Below are positions 17,560 through 26,652 of a stretch of 64,000 nt of DNA, in pieces. Each line of letters starts with the position of its first letter. Within the stretch, counting starts at the first letter, position 1. The notes under the pieces were generated by a model that was not told the DNA's origin, did no database searches, and saw only the letters and a list, made by a program, of their open reading frames with translations. Where the stretch lies: positions 496,001 through 560,000 of the forward strand of contig NZ_CP020737.1 of NCBI RefSeq assembly GCF_002097715.1, written 5' to 3'. The position numbers and the translations under genes are program-made. Source of the DNA: Burkholderia ubonensis subsp. mesacidophila (GTDB lineage Bacteria; Pseudomonadota; Gammaproteobacteria; Burkholderiales; Burkholderiaceae).

Positions 17560-18537
17560 TCAGGGCTGGATGACGACGCGTTCGCGCGCGCCGGCGAGCA
17601 CGGCCCGGTATGCGTCGTGCGCGCGTTCGAGCGGGTACACGTGGTCGTCGCCGATCGGGAACGCGCGCAACGTGCCATCCTCGAAACCGGGCGCGAGCGT
17701 GTCGAGGGTCCGCGCGACGGTGGCGCCGTCGAGCTGCAGCGAATCGACGCCCACGTACGTGTGCTGGCCGCGATAGAACGCGAAGATGTCGAACGGCATG
17801 CTGCGCTCGATCGTCGAGATGAAGATCTGCCGTGCGCCGACCGCCATCGACGCGTTGGCCGCGTCGAAATACGGGCTGCCGACCGTGTTGTAGACGATGT
17901 CCGCGCCGCGGCCGCCCGTCGCGGCACGCACCGCGTCGGCGACGGGCCGGCTCGATGCGTCGATCAAGCGCACGTCGCCCGACGCATGGCCGCGATAGCG
18001 CCCCGGGCCGCGCTCGACACCGATCACGGTCGCGCCGCGCGCGGTCGCAAGCTGGATCGCCGCCTGGCCGACCTTGCCGTTCGCGCCGAACACCAGCACG
18101 ACGTCGCCGGCTTCCGGCATCCCGGCGCGGCGCAGCCCTTCATGCGCGGTGACGAACGGCACGCCGACGCCCGCCGCCTCGTCGAGGGTCAGCGCACGCG
18201 GCTTGCGGCGCACGTGCGCCGCGTCGAGCAGCAGCCATTGCGCGTGCGAGCCGTCGCGCCGCACGCCGAGGTCGCCGCCCGATCCCCACACTTCGGCGTC
18301 GATCCAGTCGGCAGGGCCGCTGCGCACGATGCCGGCCCAGTCGCGCCCCGGCGTGCGCGGCCAGACCGCGTGCGGCATGTAGCCGAGCGCGGCCTTGACG
18401 TCGCTCGGGTTGACGCCGGCCGCGCGGACCTCGATCAGCATCTGGCCGGTCGCCGGCACGGGTTGCGGAATCTCCCTGACGCGCGCATCGAGCGACTCGA
18501 TGTCGGCGGCGGGGGCTTCGAAACGGAGACTGCGCAT
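17560..18537 (-). CDS. Zinc-type alcohol dehydrogenase / quinone oxidoreductase (MDR family)
   Basis: A 325-aa medium-chain dehydrogenase/reductase. The N-terminal GroES-like domain has AAGVNPSDVKAALG and PGRDWAGIV; the Rossmann domain has VLVFGANGKVGQAAIQLA (about 150-167). The structural-zinc Cys cluster of true alcohol dehydrogenases is absent, so it belongs with NADPH quinone-oxidoreductase-like members. The start at 18537 is supported by AAGGAG 8 nt upstream. It is divergent from a LysR regulator, which probably controls it, and a GCAAAG-N11-CTTTGC repeat lies between them. Substrate unknown. Confidence 0.85.
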   Translation of the reverse strand: MRSLRFEAPAADIESLDARVREIPQPVPATGQMLIEVRAAGVNPSDVKAALGYMPHAVWPRTPGRDWAGIVRSGPADWIDAEVWGSGGDLGVRRDGSHAQWLLLDAAHVRRKPRALTLDEAAGVGVPFVTAHEGLRRAGMPEAGDVVLVFGANGKVGQAAIQLATARGATVIGVERGPGRYRGHASGDVRLIDASSRPVADAVRAATGGRGADIVYNTVGSPYFDAANASMAVGARQIFISTIERSMPFDIFAFYRGQHTYVGVDSLQLDGATVARTLDTLAPGFEDGTLRAFPIGDDHVYPLERAHDAYRAVLAGARERVVIQP

Positions 18538-18636
18538 GGTGGGCTCCTTGACGGATGCCGCGCCCGCCCGGCGGGCCGGCGCGTGAAGTGGATCGGATGC
18601 ACGCAGTCTAGTGGTCCGGATTTGACGCGGAAACAT

Positions 18637-18659
18637 GCAAAGGCGCAGGATTGCTTTGC
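18637..18659. promoter_or_regulatory. Candidate LysR operator between dehydrogenase and LysR genes
   Basis: GCAAAG (18637-18642) and CTTTGC (18654-18659) form a perfect 6-bp inverted repeat with an 11-nt spacer, the geometry favoured by LysR-type regulators. It lies in the 158-bp divergent spacer, 37 bp upstream of the LysR start. Confidence 0.45.
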
Positions 18660-18695
18660 GCTGTACGCACAGGCAAGCGCCAACACGGATCACTT

Positions 18696-19580
18696 ATGGA
18701 CGACTTTCTTTCACCTCATCTGTCGCTGTTCGTCGACGTGGTCGAGCAGCAGAGCTTCTCGGCGGCCGCGCGCCGGCTGGGCGTCGCCGCGTCGTCGGTC
18801 ACGCGGCGCATCGACCAGCTCGAGGTGCAGCTCGGGATCCGCCTCCTGCACCGCACCACCCATGCGCTCAAGCCGACCGAGGCCGGGCAGCTGCTGTATG
18901 CGCGCGCGACGCGGATGCTCGCCGAGATGCGCGGCTTGCAGGAGGACCTGCACAGCCAGCACAGCGAGCCGAGCGGCCTGCTGCGCGTCGATTGCCCGGC
19001 GCCGTTCGGCCGCCTGCACCTGATGGCCGCGCTCGTCGCGTTCATGCGGCGTCATCCCGCGCTGCAGGTCGAGTTGGTGCTGACGGACAGCATGGTCGAC
19101 CTGCAGGGCGCGCGGCTCGGCTCCGAAGTGGATCTCGCGGTGCGCATCGGCCCGCTCGAGGACACCCGGTTCGTCGCGACCGTGCTCGCGCCGCAGCGGC
19201 GGGTGCTGTGCGCGAGCCCGGACTACCTCGCGCGGCGCGGCGAGCCCGGGTCGCCCGACGTGCTGGCCGCGCACGACTGCCTCGCGTGGCACGGGGCGCC
19301 GCCGCCGGGCGCATGGCAATTCGACGGGCGCCGTTACGCGCCCGCGCAGCCGCGGTTTCGCAGCAATCATTCGGAAGCGTTGCTCGAGGCCGCGATCGAA
19401 GGGCTCGGTCTCGCGCACCTGCCGACCTGGCTCGCGGCCGACGCGCTGCGCGCGGGGCGGCTGCGGGCGGTGCTGCCGCACTACGCGGCCACGCCCGAGC
19501 GGGCGACGATCCACGTGCTGCGCCAGCAGGCGCGCGGCAGCGCACGCGCGTCGCGGCTCGTCGCGTTCCTCGGCACCTAG
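18696..19580 (+). CDS. LysR-family transcriptional regulator
   Basis: A 294-aa LysR-type regulator. The winged helix-turn-helix spans about 5-63, with FVDVVEQQSFSAAARRLGVAASSVTRRIDQLE and RLLHRTTHALKPTEAG, followed by a substrate-binding domain (about 88-290). It groups with the AaeR/CrgA-like class by these motifs. The ATG at 18696 is preferred over upstream in-frame starts because the HTH normally begins within the first ten residues. Divergent from the dehydrogenase gene, the probable target along with itself. Confidence 0.9.
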   Translation: MDDFLSPHLSLFVDVVEQQSFSAAARRLGVAASSVTRRIDQLEVQLGIRLLHRTTHALKPTEAGQLLYARATRMLAEMRGLQEDLHSQHSEPSGLLRVDCPAPFGRLHLMAALVAFMRRHPALQVELVLTDSMVDLQGARLGSEVDLAVRIGPLEDTRFVATVLAPQRRVLCASPDYLARRGEPGSPDVLAAHDCLAWHGAPPPGAWQFDGRRYAPAQPRFRSNHSEALLEAAIEGLGLAHLPTWLAADALRAGRLRAVLPHYAATPERATIHVLRQQARGSARASRLVAFLGT

Positions 19581-19635
19581 TTCGCGCAGCCGGCGTGGGA
19601 TGCCGCCTGGACGTGACGGGCGAACGCCAATGAAA

Positions 19636-19659
19636 ACGGGCCTCGCGTGCGAGGCCCGT
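19636..19659 (-). terminator. Intrinsic terminator for the M1 aminopeptidase gene
   Basis: An 11-bp perfect stem ACGGGCCTCGC / GCGAGGCCCGT with a 2-nt loop lies in the convergent gap. On the - strand it is followed by TTTTC, as expected for a terminator of the aminopeptidase gene. Confidence 0.65.
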
Positions 19660-19724
19660 CGAAGCAGCGGGAAGCGTGACCGCCCGCCAGCGCCGCAGGC
19701 TGCGCGGCGCCGGACGGACAGGCG

Positions 19725-21875
19725 TTACTGCGTGAGCACCTTGCGCGGCGCGAACGTACCCTGATAGCGCAGTGCCGGACGTTCCTGCGGCGCCGTGAGG
19801 TCGTTGGTCCGCGGCGTCATGCGCAGGAGCGTCGCGGCCGGCGAGGCGACCGAGCCGATCGACGTCGAGCGCGAGGCCGGCGCGAGGTTGTTCGCGACCA
19901 GCAGCGCGGCTTCGCTCTTCAGGTTCGCGAGCAGCACCGGATCGGTCGAACGGTTGACCTGCGTGAGCAGCCCGCTCCATGCCGCGTCGCTATAGTTCAC
20001 GACGTAGTAGTCGAGCCCGCTCGGGTCCGCCACCACGCCCGTGCAGCCGTCGATCCGGATCTGCGCCTGCGGATCCTTCAGCGCGTACGTCGTGCGATTG
20101 GCGAGACCCTGGCCGTACGCAAGCGTGATCGGCACCGTCCACTGCGTGCCCGGATACGGGTTCTTGTTCGGGAACGGCTGCTGCTTCAGCGTGACGATGG
20201 TCTGGTTCTTCGTCAGGTCGCACTGCGTGTCGAGCGTGACCAGCGGCACGCCGGTCTGGCGCGTGTAGCTGTCGCCGATCGGGCCGACGGCCTGGCCGGT
20301 CGACTTCGACACCGCGTCCCACAGGCGCTTCGGCGTGCCGTTGCCGAACGAGTAGTCGGTCAGGTACTGCTGCAGGCCCTGGCGCAGCGGCTGCTCGCCG
20401 ACGAAGTTCTCGATCGTCTTCAGCACGTGGGCGCCCTTGTTGTAGACGAACGCGCTCGCGCTCACCACGAAGTCGTTCGATGCCCACCCGTTGAAGTTCG
20501 GCGCGACCGGGAACGCGTTCGGGCCGATGTCGCGGTTGATCACGCGATACTTGTTCGTCACCTGGTCGAGCCAGCTGAACTCTTCCGGGAAGAACTGGAT
20601 CGTCGTCTTCACCTCGAAGAACCGCGCGAACGACTCGTTCAGCCACACGTTGTCCCACCAGTCGGCGGTGACGAGATCGCCGAACCACTGGTGCGCGACT
20701 TCATGCGTCAGCACCTGGTTGCCGTAGTGCGACATCGGCTTGCCCGGTTCGGGCAGGATGTCGTCCGCGAACTCGAGGATCGAGCCCCAGTTCTCCATCC
20801 CGCCGAAGTTCAGGTTCTTCTCGGCCTTGAACGCGTCGTTCGCGGCGACCGTGTCGAACTTCTTCAGCGGCAGCGGAATGCCCGTATAGCGATAGTAGAA
20901 GTCGAGCGCCTGCTTGGTCCGCTGCATCGCCGGCTGCGCCCAGGTGCGCATGCCCGGCGGCGTGAACACGCGCAGGTGCAGGCCCTTGCCGTCCGGCAGC
21001 GGGCTCGTGAAGTCGTCCTCGTAGGTGTCGAACAGGCCGCCGCCGAAGAACACCAGGTACGACGGCATCGGCGGGGTCTTCTCGAACGACACGAGCTTGT
21101 AGCCGCCGCCGATGCTGGTCGACGGCTTTTCGGCCCCGTTCGACACGACGCGCCAGTTCTGCGGCACTTCGGCGGTCACTTCATAGGTCGGGCGGAACGC
21201 CGGCTCGTCCCAGCCGGGGAACCACTGGCGCGACAGGTTGGTTTCGCCCTGCGTGAGGATCGCGCCGCTCGTCGTGCCGTCGGTGCTCTTCAGGTCGACG
21301 CGGAACACCCCTTCGGCGGCCGAGCAGCCCGGATACGGATCGTCGCCGCAGCTTCCGCCGGTGTGGTTGACCGGATCGTCGTAGGTCTTGAAGTTGATGA
21401 TGCCCGACCACTCCATGTGCAGCGAGTAGCTGCCGGGCGAGATCGTGCCGCTCACCGGGCGCAGCTGGTAGAAGTCGCCCTTGTCCTGCGGCGTCGCGAT
21501 CAGCTGGATGTTGCCGGGCTGCAGCGTGACGCGGCCGTTCGTGAACTTGATCCGGTGGCCGGCGACGACGATCGCGTTGACCGGCTTGAGCACCTTGATC
21601 TCGACGTCGGCGCGGCCGTCGAACGCGTTCAGCGCGTCGTTCGGGCGGAACCACAGCCGGTAGTTGACCGGCACGACGGTGTCGGGCAGCTCGACCGGGT
21701 GCACGCTCTTGTCGACGTTGGAAGCGGCCGGCTGAGGCGCCGACGCCGCGTTCGGGTTGCCGGCCGCGCTGAGCGCGGAGGCCGAGCCGACGCCGCCGTC
21801 ATCGCCGCCGCATCCGGCGAGCGCGAGCGCGGCGACCATCGGCAGATAACGCATCTTGCGAATGTCCATCCACAT
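19725..21875 (-). CDS. M1-family zinc aminopeptidase, predicted lipoprotein
   Basis: A 716-aa peptidase with a lipoprotein signal at the N-terminus (VAALALAGC lipobox) followed by a Ser/Ala/Gly-rich tether (about 25-55), so it is exported and lipid-anchored. The catalytic domain carries the exopeptidase motif FGGMENWG and the zinc site HEVAHQWFG at 391-399, with the third ligand E414 in WLNESFA (HExxH-x18-E). Typical M1 enzymes such as PepN are cytoplasmic, so the lipoprotein form is notable. The ATG at 21875 follows GAGG by about 7 nt. It stands alone, with a terminator hairpin downstream. Confidence 0.92.
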   Translation of the reverse strand: MWMDIRKMRYLPMVAALALAGCGGDDGGVGSASALSAAGNPNAASAPQPAASNVDKSVHPVELPDTVVPVNYRLWFRPNDALNAFDGRADVEIKVLKPVNAIVVAGHRIKFTNGRVTLQPGNIQLIATPQDKGDFYQLRPVSGTISPGSYSLHMEWSGIINFKTYDDPVNHTGGSCGDDPYPGCSAAEGVFRVDLKSTDGTTSGAILTQGETNLSRQWFPGWDEPAFRPTYEVTAEVPQNWRVVSNGAEKPSTSIGGGYKLVSFEKTPPMPSYLVFFGGGLFDTYEDDFTSPLPDGKGLHLRVFTPPGMRTWAQPAMQRTKQALDFYYRYTGIPLPLKKFDTVAANDAFKAEKNLNFGGMENWGSILEFADDILPEPGKPMSHYGNQVLTHEVAHQWFGDLVTADWWDNVWLNESFARFFEVKTTIQFFPEEFSWLDQVTNKYRVINRDIGPNAFPVAPNFNGWASNDFVVSASAFVYNKGAHVLKTIENFVGEQPLRQGLQQYLTDYSFGNGTPKRLWDAVSKSTGQAVGPIGDSYTRQTGVPLVTLDTQCDLTKNQTIVTLKQQPFPNKNPYPGTQWTVPITLAYGQGLANRTTYALKDPQAQIRIDGCTGVVADPSGLDYYVVNYSDAAWSGLLTQVNRSTDPVLLANLKSEAALLVANNLAPASRSTSIGSVASPAATLLRMTPRTNDLTAPQERPALRYQGTFAPRKVLTQ

Positions 21876-22507
21876 ACTGAAACCTCATTATTGAAAGAAT
21901 CGTTCAGTGCTGCGAAAACGCCCGGCAAAAGCATTCCCCCGCCGTTAATCAACAGCGATGCGAAACGCCAATGACGGATTATTCGAAAAGACGGCCGGCT
22001 GACTACGTGAAGGTAATCATGGTTTGTTGCCCCCTATTGATTCTCGTTTGTCGGTTGACTTGCCGGTTCGATTTTCCCGGGCGCGCGTTGTACTGAATGG
22101 AATTCGCGCGCGCGGCACGTGGCGGCGCGCCCGCGCGGGCGCGCAACCCCGTCGAATCGACGACCCATGGAGCGGGCCGGGCCATGCGCCGCGCGACCGG
22201 AACGCACGTGTGCCGTTCCGTAAAATCGCCGTCATGCAGCTACAAGGTTTGTCGGCTTGCTCGAAGGATGGGTCAATATACTTGATGGTTTTGAGTAAAG
22301 GAAACGAAAAATTTAGAATCTGCATCGATTGAAATTTTTGCGCTGCATTGCACGATGACAGCGAAGGATTTGCATTTCCGTTTGGTCCGCGAGTTCGTAG
22401 TTTTAATGTATTAACCATATTCGGCATGCACGTGGACTACGAAATCCGGTGCGCCGCGCGTGCCCGGTACAATGCGGCGAGGATCGTTCGCCGCGAGGAG
22501 GCTGCTC
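21876..22507. other. Long AT-richer divergent intergenic region
   Basis: About 630 bp between the M1 aminopeptidase (-) and the LEA-type lipoprotein (+). The part from 22240 to 22400 is clearly AT-rich. Short open frames on both strands lack ribosome sites and coding character. One good promoter-like pair is present at 22291-22319. I see no RNA gene. Confidence 0.5.
22291..22319 (+). promoter_or_regulatory. Sigma70-type promoter upstream of the LEA-type lipoprotein gene
   Basis: TTGAGT (22291-22296), a 17-bp spacer and TAGAAT (22314-22319) match the sigma70 consensus at 5/6 and 5/6 positions. Transcription would start near 22326, giving a leader of about 180 nt to the ATG at 22508. Confidence 0.5.
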
Positions 22508-23020
22508 ATGCCACAGGTTTCATTCCGCGCCGCGCCGCTGCGCGCCGTGCTGTCGTTCATCGTCGCCGTGCTGCTGCTCGGCGGGTGCGCGAGCCTGATG
22601 CACGATCAGGTGCGAGTGTCGGTTGCGGGGCTCGACCCGCTCGTCGGGCAGGGGCTCGAGATGCGCTTCATGCTGAAGCTGCGCGTGCAGAACCCGAACG
22701 ATGCGCCGATCGAGTACAACGGCATCGCGGTGGCGCTGGAGCTGAACGGCCAGCCGTTCGCGAGCGGCGTCAGCGATCGCGCGGGCGTCGTGCCGCGCTT
22801 CGGCGAGGCGGTGCTCGACGTGCCGGTCTCCGTGTCCGCGTTCGCTGCGGCGCGGCAGGCGTGGAACCTGGCCGGCGCCGCGTCGGCGGGCGAAATGCCG
22901 TATGCGCTGCGCGGCCGGCTCGCGGGCGGCGCGCTCGGCGCCGTGCACTTTTCCGATGCGGGCACGCTGCGGCTGCCGGCGCTGCCGGCGCTGCCTGCGC
23001 TGCCTGCGTCGGGCGGATGA
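22508..23020 (+). CDS. LEA type 2 / WHy-domain lipoprotein
   Basis: A 170-aa protein with a lipoprotein signal (AVLLLGGCAS, Cys at about 26) and a WHy-like domain: an immunoglobulin-like strand pattern including FMLKLRVQNPNDAPIEYNGIAVALELNG. Bacterial LEA14-like lipoproteins are thought to act in desiccation or envelope stress. The ATG at 22508 has a strong AGGAGG site. The C-terminus is a short LPALPALPALPA repeat coded by near-identical 9-bp units. It is probably anchored in the outer membrane facing the periplasm. Confidence 0.85.
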   Translation: MPQVSFRAAPLRAVLSFIVAVLLLGGCASLMHDQVRVSVAGLDPLVGQGLEMRFMLKLRVQNPNDAPIEYNGIAVALELNGQPFASGVSDRAGVVPRFGEAVLDVPVSVSAFAAARQAWNLAGAASAGEMPYALRGRLAGGALGAVHFSDAGTLRLPALPALPALPASGG

Positions 23021-23140
23021 TGGTCGCCGCGACGCGCTGCAGCACGGGCCCGCGCTTTGCCGCGTCACCCAAAGCAGGGTAAGGTGTCGTCCGCACGGCG
23101 CATTTGCGCCGCCCGTTGCAGCCAACCGTTCCGAATTCGC

Positions 23141-24274
23141 GTGACCGATTTTCCCGTTTTCCACTGGACCGACGCCGCCGGCGTCGATCATGCCGTGCGC
23201 TGGCGCTCCGAAGCCGGTGTGGCGCCGCCCAAGCGCGCGGTGCCGGCCGACGACCGCATGACTGCCGATGCCGCCTATCGCCTGGCGTGCGAGGGCACCG
23301 CGCTCGTCTGGCAGGGCGACTTCCAGAATGCGCGCCAGCTCGTGCAGGCGATGGCGCGCCGCGTCGAGCGCAAGCCGAAGAAGGCGAAGGCCGCGGCCGG
23401 CGTCGACGCGTTCAACCTGCATCGCCTCGCGCAGTCGCAGCGCGCCCGCACGCTCGGGATGCTGCTGATTCTGCTCGACGCCGACTATACGATCCCGCTG
23501 CGCCGCGCGCCCGACGTGCGCGCCGCATGCGAGGAAGCGTACGGCCCCGGCGGCGCGCCGTCGGTCGTGTCGCTGCGCGAGCTGCTGGGCCTCGTCGGCG
23601 CGCATGAATGGCGCAAGAAGGGCGTGCCGATTCCGGCGCTCGGCGGCGCGGCGATCCACCCGCATTACGGCGTGTTTTCGCCGGTGCGCGGCGAGTACGT
23701 CGAGCTCGTCGCGCGCGCGCCGCTGCCGGCCGACACGCTGGCGTTCGACGTCGGCACCGGCACCGGCGTGCTGGCCGCGGTGCTGGCCGCGCGCGGCGTC
23801 AAGCGCGTCGTCGCGACCGACCAGGACCCGCGGGCGCTTGCCTGTGCGCGCGAGAACGTCGAACGGCTCGGCTGCGCGGCGCAGGTGGACGTCGTCGAGG
23901 CCGACCTGTTTCCGGACGGCCGCGCGCCGCTCGTGGTCTGCAACCCGCCGTGGGTGCCGGCCCGGCCGAGCGCGCCGATCGAATACGCGGTCTACGATCC
24001 GGACAGCCGCATGCTGCGCGGTTTCCTCGCCGGGCTCGCCGCGCATCTGGCGCCGGGCGGCGAGGGCTGGCTGATCCTGTCCGATTTCGCCGAGCATCTC
24101 GGCCTGCGGCCGCGCGACACGCTGCTGCAGTGGATCGATGAAGCGGGCCTCGTCGTGCTCGGCCGCGACGACATCCGTCCCGCGCATCCGAAGGCGGCCG
24201 ACGCCGACGATCCGCTCTACGCGGCGCGCCGCGCCGAGGTGACGTCGCTGTGGCGGCTCGGCGCGCGGAGCTGA
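23141..24274 (+). CDS. Class I SAM-dependent methyltransferase (small-domain, NPPW motif)
   Basis: A 377-aa protein. The N-terminal half (1-190) has no recognised domain. The C-terminal half is a Rossmann methyltransferase with motif I FDVGTGTGVLAAVLA (about 200-214), motif II VVATDQDPRALACARENVERLG and the catalytic CNPPW, akin to the NPPY of N-methyltransferases such as PrmC, PrmA or RsmC relatives. The GTG at 23141 (VTDFPVFHW) is the best start although the ribosome site is poor; upstream frame is non-coding in character. Target unknown. Confidence 0.82.
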   Translation: MTDFPVFHWTDAAGVDHAVRWRSEAGVAPPKRAVPADDRMTADAAYRLACEGTALVWQGDFQNARQLVQAMARRVERKPKKAKAAAGVDAFNLHRLAQSQRARTLGMLLILLDADYTIPLRRAPDVRAACEEAYGPGGAPSVVSLRELLGLVGAHEWRKKGVPIPALGGAAIHPHYGVFSPVRGEYVELVARAPLPADTLAFDVGTGTGVLAAVLAARGVKRVVATDQDPRALACARENVERLGCAAQVDVVEADLFPDGRAPLVVCNPPWVPARPSAPIEYAVYDPDSRMLRGFLAGLAAHLAPGGEGWLILSDFAEHLGLRPRDTLLQWIDEAGLVVLGRDDIRPAHPKAADADDPLYAARRAEVTSLWRLGARS

Positions 24275-24367
24275 GCGCGCGTTTTCGGTAAACTATCGCC
24301 ATTCCTCACGTTTTTTTCGCCGTCGGGCCGCGCGCATCGTTCGCACGCGGCCCGGCGCCGCATCCAG

Positions 24368-25246
24368 ATGTCGAACAAAACCCACGAAATCCGTCCGGAA
24401 CAGTCCGTCGAGCTGCTGAAGGAACTGCATATCCTGACCCGCGACGGCAAGCTGAACCAGGACAGCCGCCGCAAGCTGAAGCAGGTCTACCACCTGTTCC
24501 AGTTCATCGAGCCGCTGCTCGCCGGCGTGCAGGCCGACCAGGGCGCCGTGACGCTCGTCGACCACGGCGCGGGCAAGTCGTATCTCGGCTTCATCCTGTA
24601 CGACCTGTTCTTCAAGCAGCAGCCGGGGCACGGCACGCCGGCGTTCGCGTCGCACATCTACGGGATCGAGACGCGCGAGGAGCTGGTCGCGCGCTCGACC
24701 GAGCTCGCCGCGCGGCTGGGGTTCGGCGGGATGTCGTTCCTGAACCTGTCGGTCGCCGATTCGATCACGTCGCCCAAGCTGCCCGAAACGGTCGACGTCG
24801 TCACCGCGCTGCACGCGTGCGACACGGCGACCGACGACGCAATCCGCTTCGCGCTCGCGAAGCGTGCGCGGCACATCGTGCTGGTGCCGTGCTGCCAGGC
24901 GGAAATCGCGGGCGTGCTGCGCCGGAACAAGGGCAAGTCGCTCGCGAGCGCGCTGACCGAGGTGTGGCGGCATCCGCTGCACACGCGCGAATTCGGCAGC
25001 CAGATCACCAACGTGCTGCGCTGCCTGCAGCTCGAAGCGCACGGCTACCAGGTCAGCGTGACCGAGCTGGTCGGCTGGGAGCATTCGATGAAGAACGAGC
25101 TGATCATCGCGCAGTACAAGAACCTGCCGCGCCGGCGGCCGAGCGAGCGGCTGGGCGAGATCCTCGACATGTTCGGGCTGGCGGAGCTGCGCGAGCGGTT
25201 CTTCGCGCCGCAGGGCGGCGAGGAAACGACGCCGGCCGCTCACTGA
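24368..25246 (+). CDS. Class I SAM-dependent methyltransferase (PF13679-like)
   Basis: A 292-aa protein. Residues about 60-190 carry a Rossmann fold, with motif I reading TLVDHGAGKSYLGFILYDLF and a post-core segment VDVVTALHACDTATDDAIRFAL. That ALHACDTATD motif and VLVPCCQAEI are typical of the Methyltransf_32 family (related to eukaryotic METTL25/RRNAD1 and bacterial proteins of unknown target). It follows the previous methyltransferase on the same strand at 93 bp. Confidence 0.82.
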   Translation: MSNKTHEIRPEQSVELLKELHILTRDGKLNQDSRRKLKQVYHLFQFIEPLLAGVQADQGAVTLVDHGAGKSYLGFILYDLFFKQQPGHGTPAFASHIYGIETREELVARSTELAARLGFGGMSFLNLSVADSITSPKLPETVDVVTALHACDTATDDAIRFALAKRARHIVLVPCCQAEIAGVLRRNKGKSLASALTEVWRHPLHTREFGSQITNVLRCLQLEAHGYQVSVTELVGWEHSMKNELIIAQYKNLPRRRPSERLGEILDMFGLAELRERFFAPQGGEETTPAAH

Positions 25247-25294
25247 GTCGCTGAGTCACGTTCCGCCGCGGTGCGGCGACGACGCGATGCCCGC

Positions 25295-25885
25295 TCAGAC
25301 GTCGTCGCCGGGGCGGTTCATCCAGTCGCGCCAGCCGTCGTGGCCGAGGCGGCGCAGGGTTTCCTGGTTCTTTTCGTAGATCGCGGACGCGTCCGGGAAC
25401 GCGTCGACCGCGCGCGCGATGCTGTCCTCGCGCAGCAGGTGCAGGATCGGATACGGCGCGCGGTTCGTATAGTTCTCGATGTCGTCCGGCGCCGTGCCGT
25501 CGAACTGATAGTGCGGATGGAAGCTCGCGATCTGCAGCACGCCGTCGAGCTTCAGCTGCCGGACGAGCCGGTCGGCGAAGAACAGCGCGTCGTTGTAGTC
25601 GAGGAAATCCGCGAACGCATGCGGGTAGATCAGGAGCGTCGTGTCGACCAGCCGCGGGTCGGCGGCGTCGAGCCGGCGCAGTTCGGTCTCGAGATCGGCG
25701 AGCGCGTCCTCGAGCGTCGTGGCTTCGCTGATCGCGTAGCGCACCTGATCCTTCACGTACACGCTCTTCGCGAACGGGCACAGATTGAGCCCGATCACCG
25801 CGCGCGCGAGCCAGTGCCGGGTGGCGGCGAGGATGTCGTCGTGCGCGTTGTGCTCGTCGTGCGAATGGGAGCGGGCGTCGGTCAT
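25295..25885 (-). CDS. DUF1415 family protein
   Basis: A 196-aa cytoplasmic protein. The opening ATRHWLARAVIGLNLCPFAKSVY motif, the DTTLLIYPHAFADFLDYNDAL segment and ASFHPHYQFDGTAPDDIENYTNRAPYP are the conserved blocks of DUF1415. The Cys in NLCPFA and the His in FHPHY are candidates for a metal or active site, but no activity is known. The start at 25885 is preferred because the family begins shortly before the helix. It is convergent with the methyltransferase gene. Confidence 0.88.
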   Translation of the reverse strand: MTDARSHSHDEHNAHDDILAATRHWLARAVIGLNLCPFAKSVYVKDQVRYAISEATTLEDALADLETELRRLDAADPRLVDTTLLIYPHAFADFLDYNDALFFADRLVRQLKLDGVLQIASFHPHYQFDGTAPDDIENYTNRAPYPILHLLREDSIARAVDAFPDASAIYEKNQETLRRLGHDGWRDWMNRPGDDV

Positions 25886-25970
25886 GGCGGTGCGGGGTGG
25901 GGGCAGCGGGAGTCGCATTGTAGCGGGAGGCCGCGCGGCCTCGCGCGTCGCGCGGCCCGTTCGCCGTTGA

Positions 25971-26591
25971 TCACGCGCAAGCGGCCTCGATCAGCTGCGT
26001 GACGAGCTCGGGCGCGGTGCCGATCGGCGTTTCGCCGTGCCGATACGTCTGGCTTGCCGCATAGATCCCCTCGATCACGAGCGCGAGCGAATCGGCGAGC
26101 TTCGCCGGCGCGCGCGCGCCGGCGCTTTCGCACAGCGCCACGAGCCGCGCCATCAGCCGTTCCTTGTTCTGCGCGACGCGTTCGCGCGCCGGATGCGACG
26201 CGTCCGGGAATTCCGCCGCGACGTTCACGAACGGGCAGCCGCGGTAGTCCTTCTGCGACGCGCGCTCGGCGAGATCGACGAAATACTGGACCAGTTGCGC
26301 CTTCGGCTGGCCCGGATGCTTCGCGATGCTCGCGTCGAAGCGCTCGAAGAAGCACGCATCCATCCGCTCCAGGTACGCGAGCACCAGCTCGTCCTTCGAC
26401 GAGAACTGGCGGTACAGGCTCATCTTGTTGACGCCCGCGAGTTCCACGACGGCCTCGACGCCGACCGCGCGCACCCCTTCCTTGTAAAACAGCTCCTCGG
26501 CGGCGCGCAGCAGATGCTCCTGCGCGGCGGCGCCCGGGATCGCCTGTCGCGCGCGTCGCGACGCGGGCTTGGCGGCCTCGATGTCGGACAT
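25971..26591 (-). CDS. TetR-family transcriptional regulator
   Basis: A 206-aa TetR regulator. The N-terminal HTH (about 25-70) reads HLLRAAEELFYKEGVRAVGVEAVVELAGVNKMSLYRQFSSKDELV. The C-terminal ligand domain has KDYRGCPFVNVAAEFPD, common in a class of TetR repressors of efflux or small-molecule genes. The start at 26591 has GAGGG upstream. It is divergent from an MFS transporter, and perfect GTTACC-N4-GGTAAC operators lie in the spacer, so autoregulation and control of the transporter are likely. Confidence 0.92.
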   Translation of the reverse strand: MSDIEAAKPASRRARQAIPGAAAQEHLLRAAEELFYKEGVRAVGVEAVVELAGVNKMSLYRQFSSKDELVLAYLERMDACFFERFDASIAKHPGQPKAQLVQYFVDLAERASQKDYRGCPFVNVAAEFPDASHPARERVAQNKERLMARLVALCESAGARAPAKLADSLALVIEGIYAASQTYRHGETPIGTAPELVTQLIEAACA

Positions 26592-26625
26592 GTTGCCCTC
26601 GATGTCGATATTGAATGCTTGACAT

Positions 26626-26641
26626 GTTACCGACTGGTAAC
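26626..26641. promoter_or_regulatory. TetR operator, site 1
   Basis: GTTACCGACTGGTAAC is a perfect 6-4-6 inverted repeat located 35 bp upstream of the tetR start. Its size and symmetry are typical of TetR-family operators. Confidence 0.7.
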
Positions 26642-26652
26642 TACGATCGCAA

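Noticed and set aside
22003..22427. Several 60-136 codon frames on both strands upstream of the LEA-type gene
   Set aside because: No ribosome sites, mutually overlapping, and composition unlike coding sequence; the region is better explained as a divergent promoter area.
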